In this document: piece by piece, positions 39,661-47,943 of the stretch
Position numbering within the stretch: position 1 is the stretch's first letter
How the letters are laid out: each line of letters opens with the position of its first letter
Origin: Paracoccus hibiscisoli
GTDB taxonomy: Bacteria > Pseudomonadota > Alphaproteobacteria > Rhodobacterales > Rhodobacteraceae
Assembly (NCBI RefSeq): GCF_005048265.1
Contig: NZ_SUNH01000007.1
Span: forward strand, 124,001-188,000
Reading direction: 5' to 3'
Length of the DNA stretch: 64,000 nt
Made by a program: the position numbers and the translations under genes
Notes under the pieces: model-generated
The model's database searches: none
What the model was told of the DNA's origin: nothing
The model's input: the letters and a program-made list of their open reading frames with translations, nothing else

Positions 39661-40308
39661 TCAGCTGTTGCGGTCGCCGCGCGCCAGAACGCGCGACATC
39701 TGGGCCGCGATCTGCGACTGGCTGCGCTGGAACCCGGCGACATCCGGCGTCTGGATGTTGAAGGTCACGTTGACCGCGCCCCCGCCTCCGGCCGCGGCCA
39801 CGCCCAGCTTGCCGTCGGGGCCGCGGCGCAGGGGCATGATCGCCTCGGGGCCCGCCTCGCCCATCAGGCCGGGCCCGCCGCGCATCGGGAAACCCGTCGG
39901 GCCGTCGACCACACCGCCTGCCATCGGACGGCCGCCCGCAAAGGCCCCGCCCTTGGCAAAGGGAGTCACCCCACCCAGCAGCATGCCGCCCAGGCCCCCC
40001 GCGATCGAGCCCGCCAGCGCATTCTCCACCGGCTTCATCGCGATCCCATAGACCGTGTCGGCCAGCGACCGGCCAATGGACTTCAGCGCATCGGACAGCT
40101 TGCCGCCGTCCAGGACCAGCCCGTCGATGGCCCGGCCCAAGCCTCGCTCCAGCCCCGAGGACAGCGTGCCAACCTCGCGGCTGGTGAACATCATCGACTG
40201 GCGCAGACGGCCCAGCTCCGCCTGGAACTCTCCGGTCATGCGCGCATTGCGGCCCAGATCGTCGTCCAGCTGGTCCAGGATCGCGCCAGCCCCCTCACGT
40301 GTCGTCAT
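39661..40308 (-). CDS. GTA tail tape-measure protein (RcGTA g11)
   Basis: The 215-residue protein is very short for a tape measure, which suits the short GTA tail. It has an N-terminal helical part, a hydrophobic Gly/Ala-rich segment (GSIAGGLGGMLLGG), and the TIM-like FAKGGAF...GEAGPEAIMPLRRG motif common to phage tape-measure C-termini. The ATG at 40308 was chosen; it overlaps the g10.1 gene by 14 bases. Confidence 0.9.
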   Translation of the reverse strand: MTTREGAGAILDQLDDDLGRNARMTGEFQAELGRLRQSMMFTSREVGTLSSGLERGLGRAIDGLVLDGGKLSDALKSIGRSLADTVYGIAMKPVENALAGSIAGGLGGMLLGGVTPFAKGGAFAGGRPMAGGVVDGPTGFPMRGGPGLMGEAGPEAIMPLRRGPDGKLGVAAAGGGGAVNVTFNIQTPDVAGFQRSQSQIAAQMSRVLARGDRNS

Positions 40309-40549
40309 CTCGGTGCTCCCCCGTCGGTTCTGCCAAGGACGCGTCCGCAGCTGCGGGCGCGTCGGGATATCGGGCCGCCAGATCGGCCAGCCGTTCACGG
40401 TCCATCCGGGGGCTGGCGGGGCCGATCCCCAGCATCAGCGCCAGCTCGGCCGGGGTCAGCGCCCAGAACTGGTCGGGATGCAGCCGCAGCCCCTGCAGCC
40501 CGGCACGCATCAGCCCGGCCCAGTCCAGCCCCGCCTGCCCCCCGGTCAT
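40295..40549 (-). CDS. GTA tail assembly chaperone-like protein (RcGTA g10.1)
   Basis: The 84-residue protein matches the small RcGTA ORF between g10 and g11, with FWALTPAELALMLG as its core. Its place before the tape measure is where phages encode a second tail chaperone. It overlaps g10 by four bases and g11 by 14. Confidence 0.86.
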   Translation of the reverse strand: MTGGQAGLDWAGLMRAGLQGLRLHPDQFWALTPAELALMLGIGPASPRMDRERLADLAARYPDAPAAADASLAEPTGEHRDDDT

Positions 40550-40860
40550 GCCGGTGCCCGGAACGCCAGCGCCAGCAGCCGCGCGGCAATCCGCGCGGCC
40601 TCCAGCGGGCCGCCCTCGATCTGGACCGCCAGCAGATCGCCCGCCTGACCGGTCCAGCCGCCGCCCCGCAGCCCCGCGACCAGAACCGCCAGGATCTCCC
40701 GGCTGGAGATGCGCCCCTCGTCCAGGCGCGCGACCAGCCCAGTCAGACCATCCGCCTGCAGCTCCGTCTCCAGCTCGGCCAGCGCGGCCAGGGTCAGCCG
40801 CGCGACATGCGGCTGACCGTCCAGGACCAGCGCGACCTCGCCGCGCATCGGGTTGACCAT
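40546..40860 (-). CDS. GTA family protein, tail chaperone-like (RcGTA g10)
   Basis: The 104-residue protein has the core GEVALVLDGQPHVARLTLAA typical of the GTA g10 family, resembling phage tail assembly chaperones. The ATG at 40860 shares its first base with the end of the g9 stop (TGATG); a GTG one codon earlier is also open. Confidence 0.86.
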   Translation of the reverse strand: MVNPMRGEVALVLDGQPHVARLTLAALAELETELQADGLTGLVARLDEGRISSREILAVLVAGLRGGGWTGQAGDLLAVQIEGGPLEAARIAARLLALAFRAPA

Positions 40861-41273
40861 CACAGCGCCACGAAGGTCAGCGCGCCCGCCGAGGCGAGCG
40901 ACATCTCATAGGTCGCCTCGCCATCATAGCTGCCCGCATATTCCAGACCGGTGATCTGGAACGGCCCCTCGACCCGGCCGAAATCGGGAATGATCACCTG
41001 ACAGCGCGGAATCTCGCCGTCAAAGAACACCTGGCGCGCCCGCCCGTCGGTCGCCATGTCGCGAAAGACGCCCGACCCGGCGATGGAGGCGCTGCGCACC
41101 CCGGCACCCGCCAGCAATTCGCGCCAGCCGCCGGTGCTGTCCAGGCTGGTCACATCGACGCTGTCCGCGTTGAAGGACAGGCGCGTCGCGCGCAGGCCCG
41201 CCACGGTCTCGAACGCGCCGTCGCCGGTCATGTCCATCTTGATCAGCAGATCACGTCCGCTTTGCACTGCCAT
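40860..41273 (-). CDS. GTA major tail protein, TP901-1 type (RcGTA g9)
   Basis: The 137-residue tail-tube subunit begins MAVQSGRDLLIKMDMTGDGAFETVAGLRAT and has the VDVTSLDS motif characteristic of the TP901-1 major tail protein family. A GAGGAGACAGG site precedes the ATG. Confidence 0.93.
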   Translation of the reverse strand: MAVQSGRDLLIKMDMTGDGAFETVAGLRATRLSFNADSVDVTSLDSTGGWRELLAGAGVRSASIAGSGVFRDMATDGRARQVFFDGEIPRCQVIIPDFGRVEGPFQITGLEYAGSYDGEATYEMSLASAGALTFVAL

Positions 41274-41285
41274 AATCCTGTCTCC

Positions 41286-41705
41286 TCAGTTCAGATCGAC
41301 GCGCGCACGAAAGGTCAGATCGACCTGCCGCGCCGCGCCGCTTTTCATCCGGCGCGCGGATGCGCGCAGGAACCACAGCCCGGCCAGACGCCCGCGCGAC
41401 AGCTCCAGGCCGCCCGCCTCCAGCGCGTCGGACACGGCGGCGGCTGCGGCCTTGACCGCGCCAAACCCCGCGCCGCTGTCGCTGCCCGCCATCACCGAGA
41501 TCACGAAGTCATGTCGCGTCCCCCGCGCGGTGGCATCCCCCGCCTCTCGCACCTCTTCGGGCCCAAGCGAGACATAGATCCCGCTCGGCGCCGACACAGG
41601 CATCGCATCAAAGATCGCGTCGCCCACCAGATCGGCCAGCGCCGCATCGGCCCGCAGCCGCTGATAGACCGCCGCCTGCAAGGCGACCCCTGCCCCATAG
41701 CTCAT
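41286..41705 (-). CDS. GTA tail terminator protein, DUF3168 (RcGTA g8)
   Basis: The 139-residue protein has the DUF3168 layout (ALQAAVYQRLRAD...SGIYVSLGPEEVR). This family caps the tail tube before joining to the head. The ATG at 41705 overlaps the g7 stop as ATGA; longer in-frame starts lie inside g7 and were rejected. Confidence 0.9.
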   Translation of the reverse strand: MSYGAGVALQAAVYQRLRADAALADLVGDAIFDAMPVSAPSGIYVSLGPEEVREAGDATARGTRHDFVISVMAGSDSGAGFGAVKAAAAAVSDALEAGGLELSRGRLAGLWFLRASARRMKSGAARQVDLTFRARVDLN

Positions 41706-42040
41706 GTCAGATCCTCCTCGCGGGCAAAGCAGTCCAGGAACCGGCCCGTGGCGTCGCTCTCGGCGACGGCCTCGACTACAAACAGCCGCGGGCCATGGCG
41801 GAACCGCTGTCCCGGACGCGGGCGGCGCGGGTCGCCAACGGGGGCGCCGCGCACCGTGATGCGCCACTGCACCACGCTGATCATGCCCGCGCCGGTGCCG
41901 GTCTCGCGTGCCGACCGGGCATCCATCCGCGCGTAAAGCCACCCCAATCGTCGCCAGGACACCGCGAAACCGCCCAGCCCATCGGCTGCCCGATCCGGCG
42001 TCTCCAATGCCAGACGGGTGCTCAGATCGGGAACCGCCAT
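41702..42040 (-). CDS. GTA head-tail adaptor (RcGTA g7)
   Basis: The 112-residue head-closure protein has the family pattern RLALETPDRAADGLGGFAVSW near its start. Its ATG shares its first base with the last base of the g6 stop codon (TGATG), and its end overlaps g8. It would sit below the connector ring. Confidence 0.9.
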   Translation of the reverse strand: MAVPDLSTRLALETPDRAADGLGGFAVSWRRLGWLYARMDARSARETGTGAGMISVVQWRITVRGAPVGDPRRPRPGQRFRHGPRLFVVEAVAESDATGRFLDCFAREEDLT

Positions 42041-42654
42041 CAGCGCCACTCCCGGTTGCCGCGCCCCGCCAAGGTGCGGACAGCGCGCCATTTCTCGATC
42101 AGCGCGCTGACCCCAAAGGGCATCGCATGGCTGCCCCTGTCCTGGCTGCGATCGTCATAATACCGCGCGGCCAGCAGGATCACCGCCTGCGCCAGATCCG
42201 CGGGCACCTGCGCCCAGCCATCGCCGAACCCCGCCAGGAAGGTCACCGTGACCGACCCCCGACGCGGCACATGCGGCAGGATCACGCCCGTGGGCAGGAT
42301 CATCGGCCGCTGTACGTCCGGCACCAGCCGCCACCCTTCGACCGGCAGGGCTGTGACGATCCCGTTGCCGTCGTCGATTTCGATGCGTTCGACCGAATGC
42401 ACCGGGGCCAGCGGCAGCGACTGGCCCAACCTGTCGCGCCAGTCGTCCAGCTGCATCCGGAACCGCCGTTTCAGCAGCACCTTGCCGGTGCGGCCCTCGA
42501 TCGTGGCGATCGCGGCACGCAGAAAGCCCGCCAGCGCCGCGGTCTCTGCGGCGTCCTCCGGTCCTTCGAACCCCTGGGCCAGACGCAAATGCGCGCGCAG
42601 GGCGGCCACCGGCAGCGCCTCTGCCGCAGGCGCCGTTTCCTCTATCAGCATCAT
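42040..42654 (-). CDS. GTA head-tail connector (RcGTA g6)
   Basis: The 204-residue gp6-like connector has the core AIATIEGRTGKVLLKRRF and the C-terminal QVPADLAQAVILLAARYYDDR typical of HK97 gp6 relatives. The ATG at 42654 has GGGAGG eight bases upstream. A 189-base gap with two hairpins separates it from the capsid gene. Confidence 0.92.
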   Translation of the reverse strand: MMLIEETAPAAEALPVAALRAHLRLAQGFEGPEDAAETAALAGFLRAAIATIEGRTGKVLLKRRFRMQLDDWRDRLGQSLPLAPVHSVERIEIDDGNGIVTALPVEGWRLVPDVQRPMILPTGVILPHVPRRGSVTVTFLAGFGDGWAQVPADLAQAVILLAARYYDDRSQDRGSHAMPFGVSALIEKWRAVRTLAGRGNREWR

Positions 42655-42700
42655 GTTGCGAACCTCCCGTCGTGCCGTCCGCATGTTCCACCTGGTGCGA

Positions 42701-42848
42701 GGCCCCCGAACGGGGCCCCTCCTGCGTTTCAAGCCTGCGGAATCAGGGCGCGCCCCGCGCCAGCCATCAGCGCGCGCGGACAGTTGCTAAACCGGAATGC
42801 CCGGCACCTGACGCGCCCCTTCCTCACCTGATCCCCGCGGAGATCAGG
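42701..42848 (-). repeat. two hairpins between the capsid and connector genes
   Basis: CCTGATC (42827-42833) pairs with GATCAGG (42842-42848) and overlaps the capsid stop codon. GGCCCC (42701-42706) pairs with GGGGCC (42712-42717) with a five-base loop. Neither is followed by a T-tract, so mRNA stabilisation or processing is more likely than termination. Confidence 0.55.
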
Positions 42849-44007
42849 CGAAGCGCAGCAGCTTGACGGCGCGGAAGTCGGTGACCCCGCCGCCGACACG
42901 CTTGGTGGCGTAGAACAGGACATGCGGCTTGGCGCTGAACGGATCGCGCAGCACCCGCAGGTCGGGACGCTCGACGATCGTATAGGCCGCGCGGAAATCG
43001 CCGAAGGCCACCGCAAAGGCGTTCGCGGCGATGTCCGGCATGTCCTCGCTGATCACCACCGGATAGCCCAGCAGCTGGGGCACCTGGCCCGCGGTCAGCG
43101 CGTCGCTCCACAGGAAGCGGCCGTCGGCGTCCTTCATCTTGCGGACGCGGGCGGCGGTCTTGGAGTTCATCATGAACGAGGCGTTCGCGCGATGCTGTGC
43201 GCCCAGGGCATAGATCAGGTCGATCAGGCAATCCATCGGCGCCGCCGCAGGGAAGTTGCCCGACAGGCCGGTGTTCACGAACCCGATCTGCGCGCCGGTG
43301 GCGGTCGCATCGGCAGCGGTGGGATAGGACAAAAAGCCGCGCGGCTTGTCCACGCCGTCGCCGCGGACAAAGGCGAATGCCTCGGCCCGCGAAAAGCGGT
43401 CCGCGATCCGCTCGGCCAGCCAACCCTCGACATCGAACGCGGCGTCGTCCAGCAGGCGCTGGCTGGCCTTGGGCATGGCCGACAGCTCGTGGACGGGGAT
43501 CGCGATGCGGTCCAGCTGCGAATTCGCGGTCTCGACGCTGGCCGCCTCGGTGGCCCAGCCCGATGCCATCTCGCCCTTCTCGACCAGCACCTCATAGACG
43601 CTGCCCTCGATGGTCACCACATTGGCCAGGCGGCGCAGCGAGGTGGTCGAGAACAGCGAGTTCTGCACCGTCTGCGCGACCTGGGGTGCGGCCAGAAAGC
43701 CGCCGTCACCGGCAACCGACAGGGCTTTCTCCTCGATCGCCAGGCCGCGCAGGCCGTCGTCGTCGCCATGGCGCAGATAGGCGTTGAACGCCTTCTGATG
43801 GGGCACCTCGACCTCGGCCGTGGCGGACAGGGGCGCGCGGCCCCGGATGGCGGTCTTGCGGTCGATCATGGTCATGCGCTGTTCCTGTGCGTTGAGCTTG
43901 GTCTGAATGTCGTCACGAAAGCCCTTGAGTTCGTTCACGAACCCCATCATGGCTCCCTTCAGGTCGGCGGGCATGTCGCCCCCGCCCGCGGCCTTCACCT
44001 CGGTCAT
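42844..44007 (-). CDS. GTA major capsid protein, HK97 fold (RcGTA g5)
   Basis: The 387-residue protein begins with a charged helical delta-domain (about residues 1-75) that the g4 protease is expected to remove. The HK97-fold shell domain follows (AVAGDGGFLAAPQVAQTV-like region onward, with GWATEAASVETANSQLDRI). I chose the ATG at 44007, behind GAGGAGACGACC; an upstream open extension is non-coding. Stable hairpins lie on both sides of the gene in the mRNA. Confidence 0.96.
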   Translation of the reverse strand: MTEVKAAGGGDMPADLKGAMMGFVNELKGFRDDIQTKLNAQEQRMTMIDRKTAIRGRAPLSATAEVEVPHQKAFNAYLRHGDDDGLRGLAIEEKALSVAGDGGFLAAPQVAQTVQNSLFSTTSLRRLANVVTIEGSVYEVLVEKGEMASGWATEAASVETANSQLDRIAIPVHELSAMPKASQRLLDDAAFDVEGWLAERIADRFSRAEAFAFVRGDGVDKPRGFLSYPTAADATATGAQIGFVNTGLSGNFPAAAPMDCLIDLIYALGAQHRANASFMMNSKTAARVRKMKDADGRFLWSDALTAGQVPQLLGYPVVISEDMPDIAANAFAVAFGDFRAAYTIVERPDLRVLRDPFSAKPHVLFYATKRVGGGVTDFRAVKLLRFA

Positions 44008-44049
44008 GGTCGTCTCCTCGTTTGGTGATCGGGGCCGCGCCCCTGTTGC

Positions 44050-44106
44050 CGGACAGCCCCTCGGGGCGGGTCCGAACCTGTGGACGGACCGGGCGCACCC
44101 GGTCCG
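44050..44106 (-). repeat. tandem hairpins upstream of the capsid gene
   Basis: CGGACCGGG (44085-44093) and CCCGGTCCG (44098-44106) form a perfect 9-bp stem with a four-base loop. A second stem-loop pairs CGGAC (44050-44054) with GTCCG (44070-44074) around GCCC/GGGC. They fill the 104-base gap between the protease and capsid genes. No T-tract follows. Confidence 0.6.
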
Positions 44107-44111
44107 AAATC

Positions 44112-44642
44112 TCATGCGCCCCGAAGGGCCTGGGCCGCCTGGTGGAACAGGGCCGCGACCTCGCGCAGCTCGTCCGTGTCCTTGCGGCCCACCTTGGCCT
44201 CGGCCAGCATCGGAAAGGTCACCAGCGACACCTCCCACAGCTCGACCTCGGCCAAAACGCGCCGCCCGGCCTTGTCCCGCTCGGCCCGCAGCGTGCGATA
44301 GCCGATGGACAGCCCGTCGATCGCGCCCGCCTGGATCAGAGCCGCGGCCTCGCGGGCCTGCGCCACGTCGGGCAGCAGGCGGCCCTTGACCCACAGGCCC
44401 TTGCCGTCCTCGCCGACCTCGTCCCAGACACCGATGGGGCGGGTGGGGTCGTGCTGCCACAGCATCCGCACCTTGTCGCCGCGCCCCGCGATCCGCGCCA
44501 GGGACGCTGCAAACGCCCCCGGCAGCACCGCGTCGCCGCCCTGATCGGTCAGGCCGAACAGGCTGGCATAGCCCTCGATCACCTGCCCATCGGACAGGAC
44601 CGGCGGCCCGCCCGTGAACTTCACCTCAAGTCCCGGAACCAT
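44112..44642 (-). CDS. GTA prohead protease, HK97 family (RcGTA g4)
   Basis: The 176-residue serine protease has His64 (LWQHDPTRPIG) and Ser112 (IDGLSIGYRT) as its active-site residues, as in HK97 gp4. It cleaves the capsid delta-domain during maturation. It follows g3.5 by three bases. Confidence 0.94.
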   Translation of the reverse strand: MVPGLEVKFTGGPPVLSDGQVIEGYASLFGLTDQGGDAVLPGAFAASLARIAGRGDKVRMLWQHDPTRPIGVWDEVGEDGKGLWVKGRLLPDVAQAREAAALIQAGAIDGLSIGYRTLRAERDKAGRRVLAEVELWEVSLVTFPMLAEAKVGRKDTDELREVAALFHQAAQALRGA

Positions 44643-44645
44643 TCG

Positions 44646-44876
44646 TCACACTCCCTTCGGCGCAAATTCCAAAATTCCCTGGATGGCCTGGGTCAGGATC
44701 ACGGCGACCACGCCATAGACCGTCATCCACAACCGCCGCTCCAGGCCCTCGATCATGGCCTCGATGCGCTCAAGGCGCTTCTCGACCTGGCCGAATTGCA
44801 GCGCCATGATCCGCTCCTGCGCCTCAAGACGCGTGTCGTGCCACAGCCCGTCCTTGACGAAACGCGACCCTTCCAT
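44646..44876 (-). CDS. small GTA head-formation protein (RcGTA g3.5)
   Basis: The 76-residue protein has an amphipathic coiled-coil-like stretch (QVEKRLERIEAMIEGLERRLW) followed by one hydrophobic span (MTVYGVVAVILTQAIQGIL). It corresponds to the small gene between portal and protease in RcGTA. Its exact function in head assembly is not known. Confidence 0.88.
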   Translation of the reverse strand: MEGSRFVKDGLWHDTRLEAQERIMALQFGQVEKRLERIEAMIEGLERRLWMTVYGVVAVILTQAIQGILEFAPKGV

Positions 44877-44879
44877 GCC

Positions 44880-46064
44880 TCACGCCCCATCCAGGGGCGG
44901 CAGGCCCAGCAGCGCGCGCTTTTCCGCATCCGTCAGAAAGCCGGCGCCGCTGATGCGGGCCCATTGCTGGTTGCGCTCCTCGGCCAGGGCGGGGATCTGG
45001 TCCAGATCGGGCCGCAGCTCGATCTCGGCGCCCAGATGCTCGGACAGCCACCACGCGACCGAGGCCGTGACCCGCGTCACCAGCGGCAGCACCGTCAGGC
45101 GATAGAACGCCCGATGCGCCTCGGCGTAATTGGCATAGGTCGCGTCCCCAGGAATCCCCAGCAGCATGGGCGGCACACCAAAGGCCAGCGCAATCTCCCG
45201 CGCCGCCGACAGCTTGGTCTCGTGGAACTCCATGTCGGACGGGCTGAAGCCCATGGGCCGCCAGTCCAGCCCCCCTTCCAGCAGCATCGGGCGGCCCGCA
45301 TTGCGCGCGCCCTGATGGTTCATCTCGATCTCGCCCACCAGGCGGTCGTACTGCTCGGGGCTCAGCACCCCCTGCCCGTCGACGCCTTTGTAGATGATCG
45401 CGCCACTGGGCCGCGCCGCATTGTCCAGCAGCGCCTTGGACCAGGCGCTGGCGCTGTTATGCACGTCCAGTGCCACGGCGGCCGCCTGCAGCGGCGACAG
45501 ACCGTAATGGTCGTCCTGGGGGTGGAACGCCTTGACGTGACAGATCGGATCGGGGCTGCCGGTCATGTCGAACCGGTGCTTGCGCCCGCCCACCGCGTAT
45601 TCATACGCGACCGGCCAGCCATCCGCGCCGGGCACCACGCTCATGCGGTCCGACCGCAGCACGTGCAGCTCTTCGGGAATGCCCGACCCGTCCAGGCCGA
45701 CCGCCTCCAGATAGCCGTTGCCCGACAGCAGGATCTGCCCGAACAGCGCCTCGAACAGCTCGGCCCGGCCCTGGCCCGGATTGGGCCGGCGCAGCAGGTC
45801 CAGCACCGGATGCACCTCATAGCGGTGGTCGCGATCCGCGCAGATCATCGGCACCGCCGCTGCCGCCTCGGCGATCAGACGCACGCTGCGAAAACCGACC
45901 GGGTTGCCCATGAAGCCGCTGCGCGTCAGCGTGCCGGGGTCGCGCGCCGACCAGACCGGACGCCCCGACCCGCTGGCGAATGCCACGACCCGGCCCGTGG
46001 CGCTGGCCTTCCTCTCCGGTGCGGGGGATGACTTCTCCTCCCGCGAAAACAATCGAAACGCCAT
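44880..46064 (-). CDS. GTA portal protein, HK97 type (RcGTA g3)
   Basis: The 394-residue portal subunit forms the dodecameric DNA channel. It has SVRLIAEAAAAVPM, HPVLDLLRRPNPGQ and FGVPPMLLGIPGDATYANYAE, all hallmarks of HK97-type portals. I chose the ATG at 46064 with GGAGG ten bases upstream. Confidence 0.96.
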   Translation of the reverse strand: MAFRLFSREEKSSPAPERKASATGRVVAFASGSGRPVWSARDPGTLTRSGFMGNPVGFRSVRLIAEAAAAVPMICADRDHRYEVHPVLDLLRRPNPGQGRAELFEALFGQILLSGNGYLEAVGLDGSGIPEELHVLRSDRMSVVPGADGWPVAYEYAVGGRKHRFDMTGSPDPICHVKAFHPQDDHYGLSPLQAAAVALDVHNSASAWSKALLDNAARPSGAIIYKGVDGQGVLSPEQYDRLVGEIEMNHQGARNAGRPMLLEGGLDWRPMGFSPSDMEFHETKLSAAREIALAFGVPPMLLGIPGDATYANYAEAHRAFYRLTVLPLVTRVTASVAWWLSEHLGAEIELRPDLDQIPALAEERNQQWARISGAGFLTDAEKRALLGLPPLDGA

Positions 46065-46091
46065 GCTCGCCTCCATGCCTCAGCCATGCGA

Positions 46092-46119
46092 AAGGGCCGC
46101 CCCCTGCGGGACGGCCCTT
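46092..46119 (-). repeat. hairpin between terminase and portal genes
   Basis: AAGGGCCG (46092-46099) and CGGCCCTT (46112-46119) form a perfect 8-bp stem, with CCC/GGG pairing inside the loop. On the coding strand it is followed by TTTC, a weak terminator-like tail. It lies in the 80-base gap between g2 and g3. Confidence 0.55.
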
Positions 46120-46144
46120 CGTCGGTCCGACCTCTCGGACCCGG

Positions 46145-47557
46145 TTACAATCGCCGCATCTGCGGCCTGCGCCACCCGGCGGCAGGTTCTATCATCAGCT
46201 CGTGGATGGCCCAGACCAAGGCATCCAGCCGGTCGGGGCTGCCGCGCCCCTCGAACCCGCGCACCGTCATCTGGCACAGCTGGTCCTCCAGCGCGCCCAA
46301 CGCGCCCTTCAGGTGCTTGACGCGACCCTGCTCGTACAGCGCCGCGACAGGCTCGGCCCGCAGACCCTTGCCCCGCGACGCCCGCAGCGCCTTGAACGGC
46401 ACCAACGGGTCGATCTGGCGCACCACGCTCTCGACCAGATCGCCGCCCTGGTTCACCTCGGCCACCAATTTCTCGGCGCCGTGGCGGTCCATCGCGGCAA
46501 TCGCGGCGCGGGCCCAATCGGTCGGCCCGCCCCGGACGCTGGCATCCTCCAGCACATAGGCGCGCCAATCCTTGGGCTCGCCCTCGGTGACGACGCCCGC
46601 CACCACGATGCCGCATTCGTCGCTGGCCCGCCCCCCGGTGACCGAGGGGTCGACCGCGACGACAATCCTGTCCAGCTTGGGAACCGTGGCCACCCGCGCG
46701 CCTTCCAGCATCGCGGTCGTCCACAGCGCCCCCTCGACATCGTCCAGCAACACGCCGTCCAGCTCCTGCCGCCCCAACCGGGTCCCGCCATACCGCGTCT
46801 GCACCTCTGCCAGGAAACTCTCCGCCAGATAGGCGCGGTTCGCATCCGTCGGCGCATGGGTCACGACCGTGCTGGCGTTCCCCAGAATGCGTTTCAGCAC
46901 GCCGACATTGCGCGGCGTGGTGGTGACGACCTGCTGGGGATGCTCTCCAAGCCGCAGCGCAAACTGCAGCATGTCCCAGACATCCTCGGCCTTCTTCCAC
47001 TTGGCCAGCTCGTCCACCCAGGCCGCATCGAATTGCGGCCCGCGCAAAGCCTCCGGCTCATGCGCGCTATAGACGGTGGCCGTGGCGCCGTTGGCCCAGA
47101 CCAGGCGCTTGCGCCCGGCCTCCCAGATGGGCCGACGATCGGGGGGCGAACAGGCCAGGATGCCGCTCTCGCCGAACACCATCACCTCGCGCACCTGGTC
47201 AAAGGTCTCTCCGACCAGGGCCACGCGATGACACTTGCCGGGCGCCGCGGCCGTGGGCCCCTCGACCAGGCCGCGCACCCATTCCGACCCGGCGCGGGTC
47301 TTGCCCGCGCCGCGTCCGCCCATGATGACCCAACTCTTCCAGTCGCCCTCGGGGGGCAACTGGTGTGGCAATGCCCAGAACTCGAACAGCCAGGGCAGGC
47401 TCATCAGCGCATTCTCCGACAGACTGCCCAGAAAGTCCTCGACCTCATCCGGCCCGGCGGAGGCAAGCCAGGCGGCGCCCGATCTCGTCTCTTGCTGCGC
47501 CAAGGTCAAGGCTCCCCCCTCCGACGCCGCCCGCGATGTCCTTGCGAAGTTTGTCAA
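46145..47557 (-). CDS. GTA large terminase / DNA packaging ATPase (RcGTA g2)
   Basis: The terminase motor drives DNA into the prohead. The product has Walker A GGRGAGKTRAG (about residues 80-90), Walker B-type FDAAWVDELAKW, and nuclease-domain aspartates in VVAVDPSVTGG and RLDALVWAIHE. The longest ATG start (47557) overlaps g1 by 113 bases. TTG codons at 47509 and 47503 follow a strong GGAGGGGGGA and may be the real start, giving about 452-454 residues. Confidence 0.95.
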   Translation of the reverse strand: MTNFARTSRAASEGGALTLAQQETRSGAAWLASAGPDEVEDFLGSLSENALMSLPWLFEFWALPHQLPPEGDWKSWVIMGGRGAGKTRAGSEWVRGLVEGPTAAAPGKCHRVALVGETFDQVREVMVFGESGILACSPPDRRPIWEAGRKRLVWANGATATVYSAHEPEALRGPQFDAAWVDELAKWKKAEDVWDMLQFALRLGEHPQQVVTTTPRNVGVLKRILGNASTVVTHAPTDANRAYLAESFLAEVQTRYGGTRLGRQELDGVLLDDVEGALWTTAMLEGARVATVPKLDRIVVAVDPSVTGGRASDECGIVVAGVVTEGEPKDWRAYVLEDASVRGGPTDWARAAIAAMDRHGAEKLVAEVNQGGDLVESVVRQIDPLVPFKALRASRGKGLRAEPVAALYEQGRVKHLKGALGALEDQLCQMTVRGFEGRGSPDRLDALVWAIHELMIEPAAGWRRPQMRRL

Positions 47558-47846
47558 CCTTGATCCTTTCCGCCATCAGCAGCTGGACGGCCTCGCGGAC
47601 CGTCTTTGCCGTCTCCATGGCCTTTTTCAGCTTGGCGGGGTCCAAGTCCCCCGATTTCAGCGTCTCAAGCTCGGCCTGATGTCCCCGCAGGTCCTTGACG
47701 TAATCCCAGAACAGCCAGCGCAGGACGTCAATCTCGTCCTCGCCCTCGGCTATCTCGGGCATCCGGAACCCCGCCTTGTCAGGCTGGGTGCCAGTCACGA
47801 AAGGTCCTTCGGTTTCCCCGACCCCGCCCCACTCCATATCGTTCAT
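47445..47846 (-). CDS. GTA small terminase-like protein (RcGTA g1)
   Basis: The roughly 133-residue protein has an acidic N-terminus and a helical core, LRWLFWDYVKDLRGHQAELETL, matching the first gene of RcGTA-type clusters, which acts as a divergent small terminase. In GTAs this subunit has lost pac-site recognition, so packaging is random. The ATG at 47846 was preferred; the frame is open slightly further upstream. The gene overlaps g2 extensively. Confidence 0.85.
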   Translation of the reverse strand: MNDMEWGGVGETEGPFVTGTQPDKAGFRMPEIAEGEDEIDVLRWLFWDYVKDLRGHQAELETLKSGDLDPAKLKKAMETAKTVREAVQLLMAERIKVDKLRKDIAGGVGGGSLDLGAARDEIGRRLACLRRAG

Positions 47847-47886
47847 GCGATCTGCCCCGCCTCGTGTCCTGTCCGCACGAGCCAAG

Positions 47887-47926
47887 AAACGAAAAAGCGG
47901 CCCTAAGGGTCACCCCCCGGCCGCTT
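47887..47926 (-). terminator. terminator-like hairpin in the GTA operon leader
   Basis: AAGCGGCC (47895-47902) and GGCCGCTT (47919-47926) form an 8-bp stem with GGGT/ACCC able to pair inside the loop. On the coding strand it is followed by TTTCGTTTCTT, so an intrinsic terminator is plausible. It lies between the predicted GTA promoter and the g1 start, so it is either an attenuator for the operon or the terminator of the upstream trpF transcript. Confidence 0.6.
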
Positions 47927-47943
47927 GCCCACCTCTTCCAGCA

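Larger units (their letters stand above)
33155..47846 (-). mobile_element. complete Rhodobacter-type gene transfer agent operon
   Basis: The region holds, in transcription order, homologues of RcGTA g1, g2, g3, g3.5, g4, g5, g6, g7, g8, g9, g10, g10.1, g11, g12, g13, g14 and g15, then a DUF2793 spike gene. Every one is open and of normal family length. Most neighbours overlap by 1-14 bases, implying one long transcript. There is no integrase, repressor, replication, lysis or attachment site. GTAs package random host DNA at headful size and so are domesticated phages under host control. Functionality is inferred from intact genes only. Confidence 0.93.

Noticed and set aside
33155..47846. Reading the phage-like region as an active prophage
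   Set aside because: No integrase, repressor, replication or lysis genes and no attachment repeats; gene order matches the gene transfer agent family exactly.
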